Source: Paraneptunicella aestuarii
Lineage (GTDB): Bacteria > Pseudomonadota > Gammaproteobacteria > Enterobacterales > Alteromonadaceae
Direction of reading: 5' to 3'
Assembly: GCF_019900845.1 (NCBI RefSeq)
Contig: NZ_CP074570.1
Coordinates: 4,464,001 to 4,528,000, forward strand
DNA: 64,000 nt
Under the pieces are notes generated by a model, which saw only the letters and a program-made list of their open reading frames with translations, searched no databases and had not been told where the DNA came from. The translations under genes and the position numbers were made by a program. Position 1 is the stretch's first letter. The number at the start of each line of letters is the position of its first letter. Positions 39,849 to 50,506 of this stretch are shown one piece after another.

Positions 39849-40811
39849 TTAAATACTGTGCAGCAATACAACCAGGTACGCCACGAATCCAGCTAATAAC
39901 AAGCCGCCCTGCCAACGATTGATACTGCGGTTGCCACCAATATTGAAACTAAAAGCGACCAGTAACATGGTAGCACCGAGCATGACGTACATATCCCGGT
40001 CGATGGCACCTGGGTCAATAGCCCCCGGAGCAATGAGTGCCGGCATCGCCAATACCGCCAATATGTTGAAAATATTGGAACCGATGATGTTACCCATTGC
40101 CAGATCGTCTTCATTTTTCAGTACGCCAGCAATACTGGCCGCCAACTCAGGCAAGCTGGTGCCAATCGCAATAATGGTCAACCCGATAACCAGATCGCTC
40201 ATACCAAAATGGCGCGCAATCACTACCGCGGAATCCACCATATAACTGGCACTAATCGGCAAAATGAACAGACCAACAACGACCCACGTAATAGCTAAGC
40301 CCGTTCCAACATTAACCGGTAACTCTTCATCAACCTCGCTGCCCAAAGGGTCTCGCTTGTCGGCTCTTATTGACAACCAGGTCAATCCACCGATGACAAA
40401 AAAGAACAGCACCATCAACACGGCGCCTTCCCAAAACTTAAAGATATAGTCAGCTAGAAACAGAGAAGCAATAAGGGAAACGATCATTAACAGAGGTAAT
40501 TCTCGTTTAATGGTTCCAGAACGAACCATAATAGGTTTTAACATTGCGGTAAGAGCAAGCACCAACATGATATTGGTAATATTTGAGCCGATGGCATTAC
40601 CGACGGCAGTATCCGGAGAACCACTGTAGGAAGCCGTCGCAGCTACCATAATTTCCGGGGCAGAAGATCCCATTGCAACAATAGTCATACCAATGACCAT
40701 TGGCGATATTCCAATATTTTTTGCCAGCGCAGAGGCGCCGTAAACGAATCTGTCAGCTCCCCAACTTAACGCGATGAGGCCAAGGATAAAAACAACGATT
40801 TCTACGAGCAT
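39849..40811 (-). CDS. yrbG: Calcium/sodium antiporter, YrbG family
   Basis: A 320-residue CaCA-superfamily exchanger with about ten helices in two inverted halves. Both alpha-repeats are visible: GMTIVAMGSSAPEIMVA with GNAIGSNITNIMLVL, and GLTIIAIGTSLPELAAS with GNIIGSNIFNILAVL. It heads the minus-strand yrbG-kdsD-lptCAB-rpoN string and is divergent from mlaF. Confidence 0.95.
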   Translation of the reverse strand: MLVEIVVFILGLIALSWGADRFVYGASALAKNIGISPMVIGMTIVAMGSSAPEIMVAATASYSGSPDTAVGNAIGSNITNIMLVLALTAMLKPIMVRSGTIKRELPLLMIVSLIASLFLADYIFKFWEGAVLMVLFFFVIGGLTWLSIRADKRDPLGSEVDEELPVNVGTGLAITWVVVGLFILPISASYMVDSAVVIARHFGMSDLVIGLTIIAIGTSLPELAASIAGVLKNEDDLAMGNIIGSNIFNILAVLAMPALIAPGAIDPGAIDRDMYVMLGATMLLVAFSFNIGGNRSINRWQGGLLLAGFVAYLVVLLHSI

Positions 40812-40992
40812 GTTATCTATTGAGTTAACTGGTGATTATTTTTTCAGGCGCGATTGTCGCAAATTGTAAGCCTCTTGCCTATTAACTATGACTGAATTAT
40901 TTCAATCTGCCGTGTTTCTACCCATAAATTGACAATTTTATACAAACAGGGTTCCCGAACTGATGTAACATACTGTGAAATTTGGGTGTCCC

Positions 40993-41033
40993 GGTCAGGT
41001 TTTAATCCTGGCCAATGCATATTGGCCTTTTAT
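40993..41033 (+). promoter_or_regulatory. Overlapping hairpins upstream of mlaF (attenuator-like)
   Basis: Hairpin 1 pairs GGTCAGG (40993-40999) with CCTGGCC (41007-41013) with one wobble. Hairpin 2 pairs GGCCAAT (41010-41016) with ATTGGCC (41021-41027) and runs into TTTTA. They share GGCC (41010-41013), so only one can form. Hairpin 2 has terminator form. They lie 180-220 bp upstream of mlaF in the 401-bp gap 40812-41212; I see no gene there. Confidence 0.55.
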
Positions 41034-41212
41034 GTTCAAATTTAACTGCCGGAACTCCTCTAAAATCATTCGATTTTTTAACTAATACGTTGTTACTTTT
41101 TGACTTTGTTTTCCCGACTTGAAAAACCGTAAAATACCCATACTTAACGTGGCACCTCAAACGTCTTTCTTATACGTTTTTGCCTCACTGACGATCAGGA
41201 ACGAATACTTGC

Positions 41213-42010
41213 ATGGATAATCTCGTTGAAATTGACAATATGTGTTTCAGTCGTGGGTCACGCGTAATCTACGACAACGTTTCCGTGCGCATTCAAAAAG
41301 GCAAAACAACGGCGATAATGGGACCCAGCGGGATAGGTAAAACAACCTTGCTGAAGTTGATTGGTGGGCAGTTGATACCCGATAGTGGCGACATTCGTTT
41401 TAAAGGCAACTCCTTAGCTCAAATGAGCCGCAATCAGCTATTCAAAGCTCGTCGTGATATGAGCATGTTATTTCAAAGTGGTGCTTTATTTACGGATATG
41501 TCGGTATTTGATAATGTCGCCTTCCCTCTTCGTGAGCATACGAAATTATCGGAAGAACTGATTAAGACCACCGTATTAATGAAGTTACAAGCTGTGGGAT
41601 TACGAGGTGCAGCGAGTTTAATGCCAAGTGAGCTATCTGGCGGGATGGCAAGACGTGCGGCGCTGGCAAGGGCGATCGCACTGGATCCAGAATTAATTAT
41701 GTATGACGAACCCTTTGCCGGCCAGGATCCTATCTCAATGGGCGTATTGGTGAAGTTAATTAAAGAACTCAACGATGCCCTGAACCTGACCAGCATAGTC
41801 GTGACTCACGATGTCACCGAAGTAATGACCATCGCTGACTATGTTTACGTGTTAGCTGATAAACGCATTATTGGTGAAGGAACTACCGAAGAAATCGAAC
41901 AATCGGATTCTCCGCTAGTACAACAATTCTTGCGTGGTGAAGCAGATGGCCCAGTACCATTTCATTATCCAGCCAAGGATTTCGCCAGCGTATTAGGAGA
42001 AACATTGTGA
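41213..42010 (+). CDS. mlaF: Phospholipid transport ATPase MlaF
   Basis: A 265-residue ABC ATPase with Walker [10 protein letters not shown], signature ELSGGMARR and Walker [13 protein letters not shown]. The long C-terminal tail fits MlaF, which uses it to contact the partner subunit. It drives retrograde lipid transport that keeps outer-membrane asymmetry. First gene of mlaFEDCB. Confidence 0.96.
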   Translation: MDNLVEIDNMCFSRGSRVIYDNVSVRIQKGKTTAIMGPSGIGKTTLLKLIGGQLIPDSGDIRFKGNSLAQMSRNQLFKARRDMSMLFQSGALFTDMSVFDNVAFPLREHTKLSEELIKTTVLMKLQAVGLRGAASLMPSELSGGMARRAALARAIALDPELIMYDEPFAGQDPISMGVLVKLIKELNDALNLTSIVVTHDVTEVMTIADYVYVLADKRIIGEGTTEEIEQSDSPLVQQFLRGEADGPVPFHYPAKDFASVLGETL

Positions 42011-42789
42011 TGGAATTCTTTGCTCGAACAGGTCGCCAAACCATTGAATCCTTCGCCACAATGGGGCGTGCCTTTTTCGTATTGATGGGCGCTATTTTTG
42101 CTCGCCCTCAATTGATAAAGAATACACCACTGACAATTAAGCAGATTTACATTGTAGGCGTTCAGTCCTTACTCATTATTGGTGTATCCGGCTTGTTTAT
42201 CGGCATGGTTATGGCGCTCCAGGGCTATACTGTACTAGTAGATTACGGTGCTGAAGAAAGCTTGGGGCCAATGGTTGCTCTGTCACTACTCAGAGAGTTA
42301 GGGCCAGTAGTAACCGCCTTATTGTTTGCCGGTAGAGCGGGTTCTGCCTTAACCGCAGAAATCGGCTTAATGAAAGCAACGGAACAACTGAGCAGTTTGG
42401 AAATGATGGCAGTAGACCCTTTACGCAGAGTTATCGCTCCACGTTTCTGGGCTGGCGTTATTTCGATGCCAATGCTGGCGGTAATTTTTAGCGCTATTGG
42501 TATTTTGGGCGGGCACTTGGTTGGCGTTGATTGGCTAGGTGTCGATTCAGGCAGTTACTGGTCGATTATGCAGTCGTCGGTAGATTTTAGAGACGATGTT
42601 GTAAATGGCATCATTAAGAGTTTGGTTTTCGCCTTTGTCGTCACCTGGATTGCAGTGTTTAGAGGATACGATTCCATTCCTACATCAGAAGGAATCAGTG
42701 CTGCTACAACGCAAACCGTGGTGCATTCATCCTTGGCAGTTTTAGCTTTGGACTTTGTTTTGACAGCATTAATGTTTGGTACGGAATAG
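42010..42789 (+). CDS. mlaE: Phospholipid transport permease MlaE
   Basis: A 259-residue permease of the MlaE/YrbE family with about five to six helices and the motifs [27 protein letters not shown] and [15 protein letters not shown]. The start ATG overlaps the mlaF stop (TGATG); a GTG one codon earlier is also in frame. Confidence 0.96.
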   Translation: MEFFARTGRQTIESFATMGRAFFVLMGAIFARPQLIKNTPLTIKQIYIVGVQSLLIIGVSGLFIGMVMALQGYTVLVDYGAEESLGPMVALSLLRELGPVVTALLFAGRAGSALTAEIGLMKATEQLSSLEMMAVDPLRRVIAPRFWAGVISMPMLAVIFSAIGILGGHLVGVDWLGVDSGSYWSIMQSSVDFRDDVVNGIIKSLVFAFVVTWIAVFRGYDSIPTSEGISAATTQTVVHSSLAVLALDFVLTALMFGTE

Positions 42790-42801
42790 TAGGAGAATAA
42801 C

Positions 42802-43269
42802 GTGACATCAAGAAAAATTGAAATTGGAGTCGGGCTCTTTGTCACTTTGGCTATTGCGTCGTTACTAATGATGGCCTTGAAGGTTGCAGATCAGGGAATG
42901 AGTGGTAATGGGGAAACCTATAGCTTATTCGCCAAATTCGACAACATCGGCGGACTTAAAACCCGCTCAGCGATCAAGGTAGGTGGTGTTGTTATTGGTC
43001 GAGTGGGCAATATTGAACTGGATTCTGAAGATTTTACGCCAGTGGTAGAGCTGGTGATAAGCAAAGAATATGAAGGATTTCCTGATACCAGCTCAGTTTC
43101 GATACTGACATCAGGCTTGCTCGGTGAGCAATATATCGGATTTCAACCAGGGTTTTCATTTGAAGGAATCGAAGTATTGGAACCCGGTGATTATATCTCT
43201 GATACCAAGTCAGCTTTAGTATTGGAAGACCTGATTGGTCAGTTTTTATTTAGTCAAAAGAATGATTAA
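42802..43269 (+). CDS. mlaD: MCE-domain lipid transport protein MlaD
   Basis: A 155-residue protein with one N-terminal membrane anchor (about 7-25) and a single MCE domain (YSLFAKFDNIGGLKTRSAIKVGGVVIGRV). It forms a hexameric periplasmic ring on MlaFE. The start is GTG 42802, with AGGAG 6 bases before. It stops 23 bp before the chosen mlaC ATG. Confidence 0.96.
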   Translation: MTSRKIEIGVGLFVTLAIASLLMMALKVADQGMSGNGETYSLFAKFDNIGGLKTRSAIKVGGVVIGRVGNIELDSEDFTPVVELVISKEYEGFPDTSSVSILTSGLLGEQYIGFQPGFSFEGIEVLEPGDYISDTKSALVLEDLIGQFLFSQKND

Positions 43270-43291
43270 AGTCATAAGGATAAACTTGCAA

Positions 43292-43960
43292 ATGCAAACA
43301 ACTAACTTTCACTCCATGTTAAAAATATCAACGTTACTCATGTTGTTATCTTTACTATTCAGTGTTGGTGCCTTCGCTGAAGAAGAGGAAGATAACCCAT
43401 ATTCATTGCTGGAGGTCGTTGCAGGTAAAACATTTAAACGTATCAAGGATGAACAGCCTCAAATTCAGAAAAATCCAGATCATCTGAAAGAGATTGTAGA
43501 GCAAGAGCTGCTGCCTTACATTGATTATCAATTTGCCGCCCTTAAGGTATTAGGTAAACACTATCGTTCTGTACCTCCAGAGAGAATCCCCGATTACTTT
43601 CAGGTTTTCAGAAAATATCTGATCGCTACCTATGCAATCGCATTAGGACAATATGACAATCAAACCGTCGAGTTTGAGCCAGAGAAGGACTACGACAAAC
43701 GCAAAGACGTAACAGTTAGAGCTTTGGTAAAAGAGGAAGGTCGCCCAGATATCAAAATTGCATTCAAAGTGCGTAAGAATCCTAAAACTAAAGAGTGGAA
43801 AGCTTACGATATGATTGCAGAAGGGATCAGCATGGTTTCCAGCAAACGTAGTGAATTGGAATCTATCTTGCGTCAGGACGGACTGGATAAAGTTATCGAG
43901 ATGATGGAAGAAAAAAATAAACGCCCCATCGTTTTGAACGACATTCAGGAACAAGCCTAA
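43292..43960 (+). CDS. mlaC: Periplasmic phospholipid-binding protein MlaC
   Basis: A 222-residue protein of the MlaC/Ttg2D family. The signal peptide ends at GAFA, followed by a polyacidic stretch and the typical body (HLKEIVEQELLPYIDYQFAALKVLGKHYR). I chose ATG 43292, preceded by AAGGAT. Starts at 43235 or 43262 would overlap mlaD; one at 43316 would shorten the leader. Confidence 0.93.
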   Translation: MQTTNFHSMLKISTLLMLLSLLFSVGAFAEEEEDNPYSLLEVVAGKTFKRIKDEQPQIQKNPDHLKEIVEQELLPYIDYQFAALKVLGKHYRSVPPERIPDYFQVFRKYLIATYAIALGQYDNQTVEFEPEKDYDKRKDVTVRALVKEEGRPDIKIAFKVRKNPKTKEWKAYDMIAEGISMVSSKRSELESILRQDGLDKVIEMMEEKNKRPIVLNDIQEQA

Positions 43961-44265
43961 TGAATGTAGCTTCCCTTGTTACTGTCTCGCAGAATGAATA
44001 TGCCATTCAAGGCTCATTGGATAACGAGACAGTTCCTGCATTGTGGAAACAATTGGAAAGCACAATCAAATCAATCAAGAGTAAGTGCATTACTCTTGAT
44101 TTATTTTCAGTAGAGAATATAGATACCGCTGGAGTCGCTTGTTTGGTCAATGGCTGTATTTATTGCAATAAAAAGCAAATCACCATGACCTTAAAAAATG
44201 TCCCCGATAGTATCTATAAATTGGCAAAAATAAGCGACGTAGATGGAATATTAGGGCTACAATAG
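43960..44265 (+). CDS. mlaB: STAS-domain subunit MlaB
   Basis: A 101-residue STAS-domain protein ([20 protein letters not shown], with DTAG where anti-sigma antagonists have DSSG/DTSG). It binds and activates MlaF. The start overlaps the mlaC stop (TAATG). Confidence 0.92.
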   Translation: MNVASLVTVSQNEYAIQGSLDNETVPALWKQLESTIKSIKSKCITLDLFSVENIDTAGVACLVNGCIYCNKKQITMTLKNVPDSIYKLAKISDVDGILGLQ

Positions 44266-44294
44266 GCACAGTTTTACTTTTCAGTTTAAGCATC

Positions 44295-44555
44295 ATGCAA
44301 CCAGAAGAAATTAAATCCATTCTTGAACAAAACCTCAATTTATCTGAAGTACACGTGACAGGTGACGGCTCTCATTTTCAGGTAATTGCTGTTGGCAATA
44401 TGTTTGATGGAATGAGCCGAGTGAAAAAGCAACAAGCTATTTATGCTCCGCTCAATGCACATATTGCAGATGGCACACTGCACGCCGTTTCAATTCGTAC
44501 TTTTACTGATGAAGAGTGGCAACGTGACAAAAAATTAATCTTGCCTGACGCGTAA
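44295..44555 (+). CDS. ibaG: BolA-family protein IbaG
   Basis: An 86-residue BolA/IbaG protein ([35 protein letters not shown]). The Cys/His ligand region for Fe-S sharing with monothiol glutaredoxin includes the conserved His of DGSHF. It lies between mlaB and murA as in enteric bacteria. Confidence 0.94.
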   Translation: MQPEEIKSILEQNLNLSEVHVTGDGSHFQVIAVGNMFDGMSRVKKQQAIYAPLNAHIADGTLHAVSIRTFTDEEWQRDKKLILPDA

Positions 44556-44724
44556 TCATAATTGCATAGAAACAGAGTATCGAATCTAAAAAACACAAGA
44601 CCGATACCTGATTCTATCCCGCATTAAACTTATATATACGTAACACTGCTGAAACTACAGCCGTAATTATGGCATTATGTTTTTAATTCCTGACGACATT
44701 AATTCTATTCAATAAGGTCTGTAA

Positions 44725-45990
<1,266 letters not shown>

Positions 45991-46244
45991 CAACGGCTGT
46001 TAGCAATAACCTAGAACTCAAAAGTGTGTCGGTTTGCTCTGAACAAATCCAATTGCAAGCCGGCATTATATCTGTGAACGCAGATTCTGCTAAAACAATG
46101 GGAATAGGCTTTTGCGGTTCTTCTTTCACCATTAGTCACTTAACACCAATTGCACCACTAATAGGCATGATTAAAGCAGATAGCCAAAACCTATACTCAC
46201 CAACCTTCGATAATAATGCGACTTTTCTCCTCACATCGCCTAAT

Positions 46245-46290
46245 TGCACAATATTGATGCGCGATCGTAAGTAAGCACCAAAATATTGCA
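46245..46290 (+). promoter_or_regulatory. Two NtrC-like dyads upstream of the MCP gene
   Basis: TGCACAA-TAT-TGATGCG (46245-46261) and AGCACCA-AAA-TATTGCA (46274-46290) resemble NtrC operators; the second fits at 6/7 and 5/7 positions. Centres are 29 bp apart. They lie 130-175 bp upstream of a -24-like TGGCAC. Confidence 0.4.
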
Positions 46291-46419
46291 CGCCTAAAAA
46301 ATATCGTTCACATTTCCATCAAAATTAAATTCAACTTCATCGTTAAAAAGACCGAAATGCCATTAAAAAATAGTAAATTTTTATTCAAAATCGTATAAGT
46401 ACGGCTAATAAATTATCTT

Positions 46420-46434
46420 TGGCACATTTCCTGA
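46420..46434 (+). promoter_or_regulatory. Sigma-54-like element of the MCP gene
   Basis: TGGCAC-ATTTC-CTGA has a perfect -24 part but the -12 part reads CTGA instead of TTGC, so it keeps only the G of the invariant GC. It is 68 bp upstream of the MCP start. A weak match. Confidence 0.35.
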
Positions 46435-46502
46435 TAGGTATCCCAACACGCACCTGATAAGGCGCTTCGACTTCCCAAGTGAATCTTGTAATGAGGTATT
46501 AA

Positions 46503-48647
46503 ATGATCAAGAGCACAAATATGTCACTCAGCGCCCAAGAGAAAACCTGGCTTCCATGGTTTGGTTCAAATGGTAAGTTCTCACTAGGCTGGTCATGCTT
46601 CCTCAATAAGCATCGCTATCCTTTTGTAGAACGAACCTTTGAAGGTATTGCAGCCACTCGTCAGGATCTCCTGCAAGATTGGGCCTCGAGTCAATGGCAA
46701 TTTCTGGAAAGTGTCGCGGATGAATTCCAGTTCAGCCCCAATGGAGAAATCGAAAGCTCCACTCTGCAATCAAAGTTTAAGCAAAGTTCCGATATATCCG
46801 AGCTGTTTATTATTGATCAAGAGGGAATTGTTATTACGTCAACATACCCAAAGCGCATCGGCTCAAAGGATCTCAATCCCAAAGCCGTAGAAGAAGGTTT
46901 TATCTCACAATTCCTTCATGGCCCCTATATCGATCAAGTGACAAAAGACCTCGGCCCAACGTCTTCCAAATTTCATGATGCCGTGACATTGATGTTCTAC
47001 CTGCCATTAACCGCACCTAGTGGTTCGTCAATCTGTCTTTGTGCCAGAGTTCCCAATGATGTTATCGGCGATCTCATTCAGCGTGAGGCTGGACACATCT
47101 ATCAGGATTCCGGTGATAACTATCTGTTTATGGTGGATTCGAAATTTGATCCGAGCATACAGCAAGGTACAGCACTCTCACGTTCACGATTTGAAGATCG
47201 CACATTCTCTCTGGGAGACAATCTGAAAGACGGGGTTAGAACCGATTGGGGTATAGTTAGTGTGCGAGACCATACCGAGCTGGAGCTCCGCTTTACGGAT
47301 CCCGCAACGGGGGAACTTCATCCGGGGGTCAGGGAAACCATCAGCAACGGTCAAAATCTATTTGTTACCTACCCAGCGTATTCTGACTATCGTCATATAC
47401 CAGTTATCGGTAAGGGAGTAACTTTCACACTCCCAGGCTCCAGGGATCGTTGGGGAATGATGTGCGAAGGAGATTTGGAAGAAGTCTATCGTGGTCGCTC
47501 ATTGAGCTACGACCTGATGCGTCAGTACCTGTTTTTCAATCTTCTGGCAGTGATAACTGCACCGCTATGCTATTCATTATTAGAATGGAATTGGCTTTGG
47601 TCTGGTATAGCCACAACAGCCGTTGTTATCACATCAGCTATCGTTTACAGCAAACGAGGGCTATCTCGGGTTTCACGTCGGCTGCACAGAATGACCGATG
47701 TCATCCGAGGCATTGCAGAAGGTGGCGGTAATCTCAAACAACGTTTGGATATTGGAAGCAAATCCAATGATGAAATCACCGAATTAGGGCGCTGGATAAA
47801 TAGCTTTATCGACAGTCTGGACAGCACCGTCAGTAAAGTCATGGGGGTCTCCAGCGAGGTTAAGGAAGCCAAGGCTATTCTGGTGGAAAAACAGGCTGAG
47901 TTTAGTGATAACGCAACCAGTGTATTGCAACAGATGCAATTGTTAATCGAACGATTAAAAGCGCAATTACACAGTGTTAAGGAGGCTTCACAAGAAGTTG
48001 AAGGGCTCCGCACAGGCTTGGATTCAGCAGCTCAACGAACCAAAAGTCAATTCCTTGCAGTAAAGGATCAAACTGAAAGTATTCGTGCTTCTATCGAAAA
48101 CTCAGTAAAGACTATCCATCAATTAAACGGTAATGCCAACAACGTAGGCTCTGTAGTGGATCTGATCAGCGAGGTAGCTAATCAAACCAACCTGCTAGCA
48201 CTCAATGCAGCCATTGAAGCCGCAAGAGCAGGAGAACAAGGAAGAGGATTCGCTGTCGTAGCAGACGAAGTTAGAAATCTAGCGGGGCGCACGGCTGAAT
48301 CAACGTCAGAGATAGGCCAAATGATCAATGCTATACAGACAAACGCTCGTAAAGCAGTAGAGATTATGGAATCTGGCGTTGCAGGTGTTGAAAATGGATT
48401 ACGCACGGCAGAAGAAGTGAGCAAAGATGACGGCGGTCTATCGGATATAGTCGTTCAAACCCTATCGACATTATCCAACATCAATCAAAAAGGTACCGAA
48501 CAATTAGAAAGTGCCCAACAAGTGACTCATATCAGTTCGAAGTTACAAAACTCATTGATTGAAGTACGCCTGGGCACCAGTTCAGTTGATAGCAGTGCTA
48601 ACCGACTCGAGCAGCTTATGTCTCGATTCCAGGTAACTGGGACTTAA
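46503..48647 (+). CDS. Methyl-accepting chemotaxis protein
   Basis: A 714-residue receptor. Residues about 1-335 look like a sensor with a PAS/Cache-type core ([42 protein letters not shown]). Two hydrophobic helices follow (about 342-360 and 364-384), then a HAMP-like segment (about 388-445). The cytoplasmic signalling hairpin has the conserved tip [38 protein letters not shown] (two overlapping motif blocks, about 558-596). There is no hydrophobic segment at the N-terminus, so the sensor may be cytoplasmic. GAGG precedes the ATG. Ligand unknown. It stands alone next to the CRISPR array. Confidence 0.9.
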   Translation: MIKSTNMSLSAQEKTWLPWFGSNGKFSLGWSCFLNKHRYPFVERTFEGIAATRQDLLQDWASSQWQFLESVADEFQFSPNGEIESSTLQSKFKQSSDISELFIIDQEGIVITSTYPKRIGSKDLNPKAVEEGFISQFLHGPYIDQVTKDLGPTSSKFHDAVTLMFYLPLTAPSGSSICLCARVPNDVIGDLIQREAGHIYQDSGDNYLFMVDSKFDPSIQQGTALSRSRFEDRTFSLGDNLKDGVRTDWGIVSVRDHTELELRFTDPATGELHPGVRETISNGQNLFVTYPAYSDYRHIPVIGKGVTFTLPGSRDRWGMMCEGDLEEVYRGRSLSYDLMRQYLFFNLLAVITAPLCYSLLEWNWLWSGIATTAVVITSAIVYSKRGLSRVSRRLHRMTDVIRGIAEGGGNLKQRLDIGSKSNDEITELGRWINSFIDSLDSTVSKVMGVSSEVKEAKAILVEKQAEFSDNATSVLQQMQLLIERLKAQLHSVKEASQEVEGLRTGLDSAAQRTKSQFLAVKDQTESIRASIENSVKTIHQLNGNANNVGSVVDLISEVANQTNLLALNAAIEAARAGEQGRGFAVVADEVRNLAGRTAESTSEIGQMINAIQTNARKAVEIMESGVAGVENGLRTAEEVSKDDGGLSDIVVQTLSTLSNINQKGTEQLESAQQVTHISSKLQNSLIEVRLGTSSVDSSANRLEQLMSRFQVTGT

Positions 48648-48689
48648 TCCATTCAAAGGTAATGCCCTTCATAACATTGGAGGGCTTAG

Positions 48690-48721
48690 CATTAATATCA
48701 TCGCACAGCAAAGGGTGCGAC
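48690..48721 (-). repeat. Degenerate terminal CRISPR repeat
   Basis: The last ten bases (AGGGTGCGAC) match the array repeat exactly and the rest is decayed. It ends 34 bp before the first listed repeat, exactly one spacer length, so it is an old repeat at the trailer end. Confidence 0.7.
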
Positions 48722-48755
48722 TCTTCATGGTCAATTGAACCGTCTTGGTTAACTG

Positions 48756-50506
48756 ATTTCAATCCACGCACCCGCGTAGGGTGCGACTTGTTTACCACAG
48801 GTTAAAAATCAATCTATTTTATGTTTCAATCCACGCCCCCGCGTAGGGTGCGACTTTAGAATTTTAGATGGTGATTTGATAGAGGTGGCGTTTCAATCCA
48901 CGCCCCCGCGTAGGGTGCGACTGAGGCCGTGGACGAAAACGGCGCAAACAAAGAATGTTTCAATCCACGCCCCCGCGTAGGGTGCGACGCTCAACGAGGA
49001 TGCGTGGGATCAGAATGATCCTCGTTTCAATCCACGCCCCCGCGTAGGGTGCGACCATTGAGCATCAAGTCGATGAAAGTTTAGATTTGGTTTCAATCCA
49101 CGCACCCGCGTAGGGTGCGACAAAGAAAAACTATTTCGACTGCTTCACCAGCTTGTTTCAATCCACGCACCCGCGTAGGGTGCGACTTTGGGGCGGACAT
49201 TCTTCTGGTGGAGGAGGGCTGTTTCAATCCACGCACCCGCGTAGGGTGCGACTTCTGGCGTGTATCGTGTGCAATCTTTGCAACGCGTTTCAATCCACGC
49301 ACCCGCGTAGGGTGCGACTTCAGCACCTGAATGAACAAGGTGTTGTGAGATTTGTTTCAATACACGCACCCGCGTAGGGTGCGACAATTCTAATGGCGTA
49401 CACAGTAAGAGCAACAAGAGTTTCAATCCACGCACCCGCGTAGGGTGCGACCAACGCGCTTGTGAAGGTGGACGATTACCTCAAAGTTTCAATCCACGCA
49501 CCCGCGTAGGGTGCGACAAGTGCGAGCAGTTTATTTATCTGCTCTCGGTAGACGTTTCAATCCACGCACCCGCGTAGGGTGCGACTATTTGCTCTTGCTC
49601 GTTCTTGGGGACAACAAGGTTTCAATCCACGCACCCGCGTAGGGTGCGACGTTTTGTCATCATCATTATCACCTTGCATTGCATGGTTTCAATCCACGCA
49701 CCCGCGTAGGGTGCGACCTCCGTCTGCATTGCACACCCAAAGAAGGATCCACGGTTTCAATCCACGCACCCGCGTAGGGTGCGACCCTCCATGACAATGG
49801 GAAAGGCTCGCATTCCAGGTTTCAATCCACGCACCCGCGTAGGGTGCGACCACTTAGTAGTGAGTATCCGGTTTTAGATTCTAGTTTCAATCCACGCACC
49901 CGCGTAGGGTGCGACAGCAGAAGATGGGTTTATATATCCAAACACCGTAGTTTCAATCCACGCACCCGCGTAGGGTGCGACTAAGTTGCTACCGCAAGCC
50001 GGAAACGACGAATTAGTTTCAATCCACGCACCCGCGTAGGGTGCGACGGTTCTCACCGATTGAATGACGAATCCACGTGGGTTTCAATCCACGCACCCGC
50101 GTAGGGTGCGACCAATGCTCACCGATGAGCTAGGTGGTGTGTGGCTGTTTCAATCCACGCACCCGCGTAGGGTGCGACCCACTGCCGCCCCCTTTTACCC
50201 CATATCCAGGGGTTTCAATCCACGCACCCGCGTAGGGTGCGACTAGCTTTGCAGTAGCTTCTGCCGATTCTTCGGCGGTTTCAATCCACGCACCCGCGTA
50301 GGGTGCGACTAAGGATCTGCATACTATCTAGTTCGACGTTGTGTTTCAATTCACGCACCCGCGTAGGGTGCGACGCGACCACGCCGACCCTGATATTGAT
50401 GGTGACGGTTTCAATTCACGCACCCGCGTAGGGTGCGACTGGCTTGTTAAGTTTGTTGGCGCTGATGGAGCGCTGTTTCAATTCACGCACCCGCGTAGGG
50501 TGCGAC
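48756..50506 (-). CRISPR. CRISPR array, 27 repeats, type I-C-like
   Basis: Twenty-seven 32-bp repeats and 26 unique spacers of 33-36 bp. On the plus strand the repeat begins GTTTCAATCCACGC and ends GTAGGGTGCGAC. Its reverse complement (GTCGCACCC...GTGGATTGAAAC) is of the type I-C class with a CGCACCC/GGGTGCG stem, so crRNAs should be read from the minus strand and the leader lies at the high-coordinate end. Repeat starts include 48756, 48823, 48890, 49090, 49486, 50016, 50343, 50408 and 50475. Variants: first base A at 48756; CACGCCCCCG in the four repeats from 48823 to 49055; CAATACACG at 49354; CAATTCACG in the three leader-side repeats. No cas gene lies in the window. Confidence 0.97.

Larger units (their letters stand above)
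45991..46502. other. Intergenic region murA / chemotaxis receptor
   Basis: An A+T-rich 512-bp stretch. An 82-codon frame (46026-46274) has no visible domain, signal peptide or Shine-Dalgarno and I do not call it. The stretch holds the NtrC-like and sigma-54-like elements listed next. Confidence 0.5.

Noticed and set aside
40929..40957. TTGACA at 40929 as the -35 of an mla leader promoter
   Set aside because: No -10 hexamer occurs 16-18 bases downstream; the promoter of the hairpin-bearing leader is not resolved.
46026..46274. 82-codon frame between murA and the MCP gene
   Set aside because: No Shine-Dalgarno, domain or signal peptide, and it overlaps the NtrC-like sites.
49093..50246. Several open frames with repeated peptide FNPRTRVGCD / SHPTRVRGLK / VAPYAGAWIE
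   Set aside because: They are translations of the CRISPR repeat in different frames, not proteins.
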